Shown one piece after another: positions 1-5,664 of a stretch of 38,026 nucleotides of DNA; within the stretch, counting starts at the first letter, position 1, and each line of letters starts with the position of its first letter. A program made the position numbers and the translations under genes. The notes beneath the pieces are model-generated. The model worked only from the letters and a program-made list of their open reading frames with translations, had not been told where the DNA came from and searched no databases. This DNA is from Sinosporangium siamense (GTDB lineage: Bacteria; Actinomycetota; Actinomycetes; Streptosporangiales; Streptosporangiaceae). The DNA lies in assembly GCF_016863435.1 (NCBI RefSeq), contig NZ_BOOW01000061.1, positions 1 to 38,026 on the forward strand, given 5' to 3'.

Positions 1-573
1 TCTGGAGGGAATGACCTTGCACCCGAAAAGGTCCTTGTCCGAGGTCTTGTCGATGCTGCGGTCGAAGTAGACACCGGGCGAACGAACGAGCTGGGAGACC
101 ACGACACGCTCGGTGCCGTTGATGATGAAAGTGCCTTTCGGCGTCATGAGCGGGAAGTCGCCCATGAAGACCGTCTGGCTCTTGATCTCACCGGTCTGGT
201 TGTTGATGAACTCCGCCGTCACGAACATCGGGGCGGCGTAGGTCATGTCCTTGTCTTTGCACTCGTCGACCGAGTACTTGGGCGGCTCGAACCGGTGGTC
301 GCGAAACGACAAGGACATGGTCCCCGAGAAGTCCTCGATGGGACTGATCTCCTCGAAGATCTCCTCAAGACCCGACTGGCCCGGGACGTCCTTGCGCCCG
401 GCCTGGCGGGCCGCCTCGACCCGCGCCTTCCACTTGTCGTTTCCAAGCAGCCAGTCGAACGACTCGGTCTGCAGGGCGAGAAGGTCGGGGACTTCGAGAG
501 GCTCCTGGATGCGTGAGAAGGAGACACGGCGGGGGCCGGAGGGTATGGCGGAAGCGTTGCGCGAGGCTGCCAA
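1..573 (-). CDS. rpoB: RNA polymerase beta subunit, N-terminal part (runs off the window)
   Basis: This is the first 191 codons of the beta subunit of RNA polymerase; the rest lies left of base 1. Diagnostic stretches are [59 protein letters not shown] and [20 protein letters not shown], all classic bacterial RpoB protrusion/lobe sequence. The start is placed at a TTG (573-571) because the residues after it, AASRNAS, match the usual actinomycete start MAASRNAS, and a GGAAGG Shine-Dalgarno sits about seven bases upstream. The open frame continues upstream but resembles nothing there. Unlike Streptomyces, no rplL precedes it: the next gene upstream is a questin-oxidase-like gene. The rifampicin region is outside the window, so it cannot be told whether this is the housekeeping or an accessory copy. 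Confidence 0.97.
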   Translation of the reverse strand, partial: MAASRNASAIPSGPRRVSFSRIQEPLEVPDLLALQTESFDWLLGNDKWKARVEAARQAGRKDVPGQSGLEEIFEEISPIEDFSGTMSLSFRDHRFEPPKYSVDECKDKDMTYAAPMFVTAEFINNQTGEIKSQTVFMGDFPLMTPKGTFIINGTERVVVSQLVRSPGVYFDRSIDKTSDKDLFGCKVIPSR

Positions 574-623
574 CAGGCGTCCTTCCGAAGAGCACGGATG
601 GAGTTGAACTGCGCGCACGCCAA

Positions 624-649
624 ACGCCCTGGCAAAAAACCCAGGGCGT
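624..649 (-). promoter_or_regulatory. Hairpin in the rpoB leader
   Basis: A perfect 9-bp inverted repeat, ACGCCCTGG and CCAGGGCGT, encloses an 8-base loop. On the transcribed strand the loop contains a run of six U. The hairpin lies between the rpoB promoter and its start codon. Because the U run is in the loop and not after the stem, it is not an ordinary intrinsic terminator. It could be a processing, stability or attenuation element. Confidence 0.55.
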
Positions 650-690
650 CGCAAGGCAGCGCGAACAAGCAGCATATCGCAAAACTTGCA

Positions 691-720
691 AGTATGCCTA
701 CACCGTAAGTTGAATGTCAA
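691..720 (-). promoter_or_regulatory. rpoB promoter (TTGACA - 18 bp - CATACT)
   Basis: On the minus strand TTGACA (720-715) is followed after 18 bases by CATACT (696-691), a near-consensus sigma-70/HrdB-type promoter. Transcription would start near base 684, giving a leader of roughly 110 bases before the TTG start of rpoB. Such a good -35 box is unusual for this GC content, which makes chance unlikely. Confidence 0.75.
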
Positions 721-1014
721 CCTCGCTGCCTGGCATAAGGATGACACAGGCAGGTGAACTCGTCAACTCAACGCCACATGCCCGGCGGGAACACCACCAA
801 GGCGGAGGTGTACGGCGAAGCCCCGCAGACGACGTGCCCGGGCGACGCCCACCAGCTTCCCGCCGGCCCTTCCGGTTTTCAAGCGGGCCCCCGCCCTCAC
901 AGTGTCGTCTTCGCCAGCGGAGGAGCCGGGCGGCAGGGCCGCGCCGTACCCGAACCCGGCGTCGACCTTCCAGACCGGTTCGTTGCCCCCGTCGGAAACG
1001 AACCGGACATCACA
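721..1014. other. Gap upstream of the rpoB promoter, no confident gene
   Basis: This stretch lies between the rpoB promoter and the questin-oxidase-like stop codon. A minus-strand frame reads DVRFVSDGGNEPVW, which could be the eroded end of a secreted protein, but it has no start and no clear family. One copy of the dispersed repeat GTACGGCGAAGCC lies at 810-822. A long plus-strand frame through here is a composition artefact. Confidence 0.4.
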
Positions 1015-2028
1015 TCACCGGTGCAGCAGCTCGACCGCCCGCCCGGCCGCGTGGAGGAAGAGCGGGTCCCCGGTGGCCGCGTGGGCGCGCAGGCTAGCCT
1101 CGGTCATCTTGATCGCGTGCGCCTCGCCCGTCTCCGCCGCGCGCCGCGCGAGCTCCGCGGGCGAGTCCGGCTCGGTGTCCGGCACCGGCTCGGGCACCGC
1201 GCCACGCGAGTAACCGCTGACCAGCGCCGCCCCCACCTGCCACAGGGCGTCGTAGGTCGGCCGCCACAACGACCGCGGCAACTCCTCCAGGACGGAGGCG
1301 ACCGCCGCGGGCGCGGTGACCGTGTGGATCAGCGTGATCGGCTGGTGCCTGCCGTGGGTGAGGAATCGCCGGGCGAACACGCGCACCAGCTCGGCCAGGT
1401 CCGCCCGCACATCCCCCGGCGGGCGGAGCGCCCCGACCGCGGCGGGAAACTCCGGCACGTCCCGCAGATTGCCGAGATGCTCCACGATGAGCGAGCGCGG
1501 CTCGACGTCCAGCGCGGGCAACGCCGCCAGGGCCCGGTCCGCGGAAAGCACTCCGGTGCCGGGCCCCCGGCCGGGCACCTCCGCATAACCCGCCGCCCAG
1601 TAGGCGAGCGCATGCGCCAGCTCGGTCCGCCGGGGCCCGCTCTCACTTTCGGCGAGCGACCGTACGGCATGAGCCGTACGGATGACGCCGTGAGTCGCCC
1701 CCGCCGCCATCCCGGGCGTCAACCGCGGCCACCAGGTCGCCAGCACCTCACGCCAGGGCGCCCCGGCCAGCTCCTCCGTGAAGTGCCGGGTCCAGTCGGG
1801 CAACCGCCTCATGTCGCCGAGCGCCTCACGCCAGCCGGCGAGACGGCCGCCGCTCCCTGGCGGGGCGTTCAGGTCCGGCAGGTAGCCGGTCACCCAGGCG
1901 GGAACGAGGTCGGCCGCCCCGAGGCGTACGAGTGCCTCGGCGACCATCGGGCCGTGGTTGGACAGGCCGGCGCCGTATTCCGGCCCGGTGCGCGCGAGCC
2001 GTGTCAATGCCTCGTCGAGCTTGGACAT
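1015..2028 (-). CDS. Questin-oxidase-like protein (DUF4243 family)
   Basis: This 337-residue protein looks like the questin oxidase-like family (DUF4243). The fungal members carry out Baeyer-Villiger-type ring opening of anthraquinones; most bacterial members are uncharacterised. Supporting features are the N-terminal block LSNHGPMVAEAL with the conserved NH, the WYLPDL-like GYLPDLN, the middle HGVIRTAHAVR, and the C-terminal segment ITLIHTVTAPAAV, all His-containing positions typical of the family. The ATG at 2028 is chosen because GGGAGA lies just upstream; a longer open frame crosses the operator and is not credible. It is divergent from an ArsR repressor, which suggests control through the palindrome between them. 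The substrate is unknown. Confidence 0.8.
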   Translation of the reverse strand: MSKLDEALTRLARTGPEYGAGLSNHGPMVAEALVRLGAADLVPAWVTGYLPDLNAPPGSGGRLAGWREALGDMRRLPDWTRHFTEELAGAPWREVLATWWPRLTPGMAAGATHGVIRTAHAVRSLAESESGPRRTELAHALAYWAAGYAEVPGRGPGTGVLSADRALAALPALDVEPRSLIVEHLGNLRDVPEFPAAVGALRPPGDVRADLAELVRVFARRFLTHGRHQPITLIHTVTAPAAVASVLEELPRSLWRPTYDALWQVGAALVSGYSRGAVPEPVPDTEPDSPAELARRAAETGEAHAIKMTEASLRAHAATGDPLFLHAAGRAVELLHR

Positions 2029-2041
2029 GCATCGTCTCCCA

Positions 2042-2067
2042 TCTATATAGAGAAAACTCAATATAGA
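2042..2067. promoter_or_regulatory. Candidate ArsR operator
   Basis: An inverted repeat, TCTATATAGAG and CTCAATATAGA around AAAA, has 11-bp arms with one mismatch. It lies in the 61-bp space between the divergent questin-oxidase-like and ArsR genes. This is the usual position and form of an ArsR/SmtB operator. It also overlaps the AT-rich bases that would form the -10 region of the minus-strand gene. Confidence 0.7.
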
Positions 2068-2089
2068 CCGGAGGCGATATGCTGTCCAC

Positions 2090-2374
2090 ATGTCCGACAG
2101 AGAGATCGACGTGCTGCGGGCGCTCGCCCACCCGGTGCGGCTCGGCATCGTGCGCAGGCTGGCCGCCGAGCCCGACATCTGCGCCTGCGACTTCACCGAC
2201 GACTTCGCCGTCAGCCAGCCCACCGTCTCGGCCCACCTCAAGGTTCTGCGCGAGGCGGGACTGGTGACCACGCGGCGCGAGGGGACGACGGTGTGCTACT
2301 CGCTGGTGCCCGAATCCCTGACCGATCTGGCCGGCCTGCTCGGCGGCCTGGCCCGCGGCCTCAGCGTCCGCTGA
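2090..2374 (+). CDS. ArsR/SmtB family repressor with a Cys-x-Cys sensor motif
   Basis: This is a 94-residue winged-helix repressor of the ArsR/SmtB type. The helix-turn-helix is at about residues 38-58 (VSQPTVSAHLKVLREAGLV), followed by the wing TTRREGTTVCYSL. Residues 29-35 read DICACDF, matching the thiol site ELCVCDL of ArsR and CadC, with Cys31 and Cys33 and a further Cys69, so a metal, arsenite or thiol-reactive ligand is plausible. The ATG has no well-placed Shine-Dalgarno (GGAGG is 15 bases away), while TATGCT at 2078-2083 could be a -10 box six bases before it, so the message may be leaderless. It probably represses itself and the divergent oxidase gene. Confidence 0.88.
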   Translation: MSDREIDVLRALAHPVRLGIVRRLAAEPDICACDFTDDFAVSQPTVSAHLKVLREAGLVTTRREGTTVCYSLVPESLTDLAGLLGGLARGLSVR

Positions 2375-2380
2375 CCCGCC

Positions 2381-2710
2381 TCACGCGCCGAGGTGACTCG
2401 GCCGCAAGCCGGTCATCCGCCGGGGACGAGGCGCCGGCCGCCCACAGCCGTACGAGGAGTTCGGCAACCGCCGGCTCCGCCGTACCGTCCGCAACGCGGC
2501 GACGTCGGGCTCGAAGCGCAACACCGGCAGCAGCACATGCGAGAAGTAATCGAGGTTGCCCTGGATGCGGCCCATCGTCTCCAGCGCCTCGGGCGGCATC
2601 CGGGCCGACTCGGGCATCGCCGCAGGCGCGGCACCCTCACCGGCGACGGTGGCGACGAACTCCACGCGGCCCGCGACGCCTGCCGCCCGGCGCAGCGGCA
2701 GGGGCGTCAC
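2381..2710 (-). pseudogene. Alpha/beta hydrolase remnant
   Basis: The minus-strand frame contains MPPEALETMGRIQGNLDYF and VLRFEPDVAALR, which resemble the middle part of MhpC-type alpha/beta hydrolases ahead of the second catalytic region. Neither the nucleophile elbow GxSxG nor the terminal catalytic His is present. After ALR the frame becomes Arg-rich and unlike the family, while another frame looks more protein-like, suggesting a frameshift. Its GTG start overlaps the stop codon of the response regulator in a GTGA, so a short peptide could be made. I read it as a broken gene stub at the end of the two-component operon. Confidence 0.45.
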
Positions 2711-3345
2711 ACGCCGAGATAGTGCAGCACCGCCGCGACCCGGCGGTCCACGCGGTCGCTCTGGGTCAGGTCCAGCTTGGCGAAGATGCTGCGGATGTGC
2801 TTGTGGACCGCGCCGTCGCTCACCACCAGACGCTCGGCGATCGCCACGTTGCCGAGGCCCTCGGCCATCAGCGCCAGCACCTCGCGTTCACGGGCGGTGA
2901 GCCGGTCGAGCGGGTCCCGGCGGCGGGCGAAGAGCTGGGCCACCACGTCCGGGTCGATCGCGGTGCCGCCCTCGGCCACCCGGGCCAGGGCCGAGAGGAA
3001 CTCCTCGACCTTGCCGACCCGCTCCTTCAGCAAGTAGCCGATGCCCGCCGTGCCCCCGGCCAGCAGGTCGGTGGCGAACGCCTGCTCGACGTAGGCCGAC
3101 AACACCAGCACCGCCAGCTCCGGATGCAGCCTCTTGGCCTTCACCGCCGCTCTGATGCCCTCATCGGTGTGCGTGGGGGGCATGCGCACATCGACCACCG
3201 CCACGTCCGGCCGGTGCTCACCGACGGCGGCCAGGAAGGCGGCGGGGTCGCCCGCCGCCGCGACCACGTCGAAGCCCTCCCCGGACAGCAGCAGCACCAG
3301 GCCCTCGCGCAGCAGCGCGTCGTCCTCGGCGATCACGACTCGCAC
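2707..3345 (-). CDS. NarL/LuxR-type response regulator
   Basis: This 212-residue response regulator has a receiver domain at residues 1-120, with the acidic pocket EDD at 7-9, the phosphorylated Asp52 (VVDVRMP) and the conserved Lys in YLLKERV. The LuxR-type helix-turn-helix at about 148-205 starts LTAREREVLALMAEGL and includes the recognition helix region VSDGAVHKHI. It overlaps the 3' end of the kinase gene by 13 bases, so the two are one operon. The nearest divergent operon encodes a small membrane protein and an ABC exporter, its likely target. Confidence 0.93.
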   Translation of the reverse strand: MRVVIAEDDALLREGLVLLLSGEGFDVVAAAGDPAAFLAAVGEHRPDVAVVDVRMPPTHTDEGIRAAVKAKRLHPELAVLVLSAYVEQAFATDLLAGGTAGIGYLLKERVGKVEEFLSALARVAEGGTAIDPDVVAQLFARRRDPLDRLTAREREVLALMAEGLGNVAIAERLVVSDGAVHKHIRSIFAKLDLTQSDRVDRRVAAVLHYLGV

Positions 3346-4565
3346 GGCAACTCCACCTCGATCACGGTCGGCCCCCCTTCGGGGCTGCTCAGTGCCATCG
3401 TCCCGTCAAGCGCCTCCACCCGGCGCCGGATGCCCGCGAGTCCCGACCCGCTCTCCTCACGCGCTCCGCCCTTGCCGTCGTCGCGCACCACGATGCGCAG
3501 CGTCGCCCCCATCCGCGCGACCTCCACCTCGGCGCGCCTCGCGCCGCTGTGCCGCGATACGTTCGTCAGCGCCTCGGCCACCGTGAAGTAGGCGGTGGTC
3601 TCCACCGACAGCGGCATGTGCCCAAGCCCGCCCACCGTCAACGAGCACGGCACCGAGCACCCCGCCGCCACCGCGTCCAAGGCCCCCGACAACCCCCGGT
3701 CGGCCAGGATGGGCGGCAGGATCCCGCGCACCACCCCGCGCAGCTCCGCCAGCGCCTGCTCGGCCGCCGCCTGCGCCCGGTCCATGGCGTGTACGGCACG
3801 AGCCGGATCCCTGGCCAGCGCCCTCTTGGCCGCCGCCACCGTGACCACCACCGCCATCAGCCGGTTCTGCGCCCCGTCGTGCAGCGAACGCTCGATCCTG
3901 CGCAGCTCGGCGGCGTGCGCCCGCAGCGCCCCCGCCCGCGTCTCGGTGAGCCGGGCCACCCGCTCCGACAGGTCGATCGACGGGTGCGGGGCCAGCAGCG
4001 CCAGAGCCGGGCGGGCCTGCAGGCGCGCCAGCCGGGGCAGCAGCCACAGCAGGCCGATCAGCACGCCGAACCCGACGAACGAGGTGGCGATCGCGGCCGG
4101 CCACGTGGTCACCGGGATGCTGAAGTTGGTCGTCTGCATGTGCTTCGGCAGCAGGTTCCACCACAACGGGTAGGTGATCTCGCGCAGCGCCGAGACCGGC
4201 ATCAGCACGCCGAGGACGCCGACGAGGAACCCCAGCGTGGCGTGCACGGCGAGCCACCTCAGATCGCGCATGGTGGCGAGATCGGCGCGGGCGGCGCGCA
4301 TGGCGCCCCGCCAGTCGCCGGGCACCCGTTCCCTCGGCAGCAGGTAGGGGGTCACGATCTCGACGCCCAGCCGGTGCAGCCGCGCACGCTCCCGCTCGGC
4401 GACGCTCCTGGTCACCGCGACCATGAGCGGCACCAGCAGCAGGCCGACGCCGAGCAGGCAGGCGGCGCCGACGAGGATCCAGGCGACCAGGGTGATGAGT
4501 GCCATGAAGGCGGTGCCGAGCCCCCCTGCCAGGCGCTCAAGATTCTCAAAAGCACCCCGCAACAT
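3333..4565 (-). CDS. NarL-family sensor histidine kinase
   Basis: This 410-residue membrane kinase of the HisKA_3 type has hydrophobic segments near residues 18-55, 105-130 and 160-180. These are followed by the dimerisation/phosphoacceptor motif RIERSLHDGAQNRL, whose His is phosphorylated, and a HATPase_c domain with AEALTNVSRHSGA (N box), VRDDGKGG (G1) and GSGLAGIRRR (G2). There is no large extracellular sensor, so it probably senses membrane or transporter state. It is paired with the overlapping response regulator and divergent from the ABC transporter operon, as in many antibiotic or envelope stress modules. Confidence 0.92.
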   Translation of the reverse strand: MLRGAFENLERLAGGLGTAFMALITLVAWILVGAACLLGVGLLLVPLMVAVTRSVAERERARLHRLGVEIVTPYLLPRERVPGDWRGAMRAARADLATMRDLRWLAVHATLGFLVGVLGVLMPVSALREITYPLWWNLLPKHMQTTNFSIPVTTWPAAIATSFVGFGVLIGLLWLLPRLARLQARPALALLAPHPSIDLSERVARLTETRAGALRAHAAELRRIERSLHDGAQNRLMAVVVTVAAAKRALARDPARAVHAMDRAQAAAEQALAELRGVVRGILPPILADRGLSGALDAVAAGCSVPCSLTVGGLGHMPLSVETTAYFTVAEALTNVSRHSGARRAEVEVARMGATLRIVVRDDGKGGAREESGSGLAGIRRRVEALDGTMALSSPEGGPTVIEVELPCES

Positions 4566-4608
4566 GCCGCCAGCCTAATGTGCCGGACAAGGCATAACAT
4601 TCCAGCCT

Positions 4609-4667
4609 GCTATACCGCGGCCACGGCAGTGTGCGGGATTTCCGCAGGTCAGGCGGACTTCTAGGGT
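4609..4667 (+). promoter_or_regulatory. Control region of the ABC operon: TATACCGC half site and -10 TAGGGT
   Basis: In the divergent space, TAGGGT (4662-4667) is a typical actinomycete -10 box ending eight bases before ATG 4676, so the transcript may be leaderless. Upstream lies GCTATACCGCGG (4609-4620). Its TATACCGC also forms half of a perfect palindrome, GCGGTATACCGC, in front of the kinase gene at 36.7 kb, so it may be a response-regulator site. No good -35 box is visible. Confidence 0.4.
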
Positions 4668-4675
4668 TTATGACC

Positions 4676-4930
4676 ATGAACGACCCCTACCGCATCAGCC
4701 GCGACGACACCTCCCGCGCCGCCCCTCCTCGTTCCTCCCGCCCACCTCGGCCGGGCGGCGCCGTACTGCGTGCCGTGCTCTGGGTCGTCCTGATGGTGAG
4801 CGCCGTGGTCAACGTGATCGCCAACAACCTCGGCGACGGCATCTCACCGCTCGGCATGGGCGCCGGCGTCGTCTCCGTCGCCTGCATCGCCGCCCTGATC
4901 ATCCACCACTTCCGCGGACGTGGGGCATGA
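4676..4930 (+). CDS. Small membrane protein of the ABC operon
   Basis: This 84-residue protein has a basic, Pro/Arg-rich N-terminus (residues 1-33) followed by two hydrophobic helices, about 34-55 (VLWVVLMVSAVVNVIA) and 62-80 (GMGAGVVSVACIAALII). ATG 4676 is preferred because it fits a leaderless start eight bases after TAGGGT; ATG 4670 and GTG 4631 are also in frame. Its stop overlaps the ABC ATPase start (ATGA), so it is co-translated with it. Similar short two-helix proteins sit ahead of exporter genes in actinomycetes, but I recognise no named family. Confidence 0.75.
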   Translation: MNDPYRISRDDTSRAAPPRSSRPPRPGGAVLRAVLWVVLMVSAVVNVIANNLGDGISPLGMGAGVVSVACIAALIIHHFRGRGA

Positions 4931-5664
4931 ACCACGTCGTCACCCTCACCGGAGTAACCAAGAGATACGGCGAGCTGACCGCCCTCGACGACGTCTCCCT
5001 CGGTTTCCCGCGAGGCCGCTTCGTGGCCGTCATGGGGCCCTCCGGCTCCGGCAAGAGCACCCTTATCCAGTGCGCCGCCGCGCTCGACCTGCCCACCTCC
5101 GGGTCCGTCGTCATCGGCGGCGTGGACGTCGGCACCCTCAACGAGACCAAACGCACCATCCTGCGACGTGAACACATCGGCTTCGTCTTCCAGTCCTACA
5201 ACCTGCTCCCCGCCATCAGCGTCGAGGAGAACCTGACCCTGTCCCTGCGCCTGGCCGGCAAACGCCCCGACCGCCCGTGGATCACCGAACTCGTCGAACG
5301 CGTCGGCCTGCAGGACCACCTGCGCCGCCGCCCCGCCGAACTGTCCGGCGGCCAGCAACAACGCGCCGCCATCGTGCGCGCCCTCGCCGCCCGGCCCGAC
5401 GTGATCTTCGCCGACGAACCCACGGGCGCCCTCGACCTGCGCAGCGCCTCCCAGGTGCTGGACCTGCTGCGGTCCCTCGTGGACGACCTCGGCCAGACCG
5501 TCGTCATGGTCACCCACGACCCCGCCGCCGCGGCCCGCGCCCACGACGCGCTGGTCATGGCGGACGGGCGGCTCGTCGACGTGCTCCCCGAGCCCACGGC
5601 GGACGACCTCGCCGCCCGCCTCACCGGACTCGCCAAGCGCCCCGCCTTCGGGGGCGCACAGTGA
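4927..5664 (+). CDS. ABC transporter ATP-binding protein (MacB/LolD type)
   Basis: This 245-residue ATPase subunit has Walker A GPSGSGKS (about residues 38-45), Q-loop FQSYN, signature LSGGQQQR, Walker B VIFADEPTGALD and H-loop VTHD. The form with FVFQSYNLLPAISVEENL is that of the MacB/LolD/FtsE group, which works with FtsX-type permeases and moves substrates at the membrane by mechanotransmission. It overlaps both neighbours (ATGA upstream, GTGA downstream), so the three genes form a tight operon. Confidence 0.95.
   Translation: MNHVVTLTGVTKRYGELTALDDVSLGFPRGRFVAVMGPSGSGKSTLIQCAAALDLPTSGSVVIGGVDVGTLNETKRTILRREHIGFVFQSYNLLPAISVEENLTLSLRLAGKRPDRPWITELVERVGLQDHLRRRPAELSGGQQQRAAIVRALAARPDVIFADEPTGALDLRSASQVLDLLRSLVDDLGQTVVMVTHDPAAAARAHDALVMADGRLVDVLPEPTADDLAARLTGLAKRPAFGGAQ

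Noticed and set aside
624-649. Hairpin read as an intrinsic terminator
   Set aside because: The U run is in the loop and nothing U-rich follows the stem in either direction.
754-3591. 945-codon open frame on the plus strand
   Set aside because: It runs antisense across the questin-oxidase-like and response-regulator genes, is Arg/Pro/Gly-rich and has no family features. Long antisense frames are normal at this GC content.
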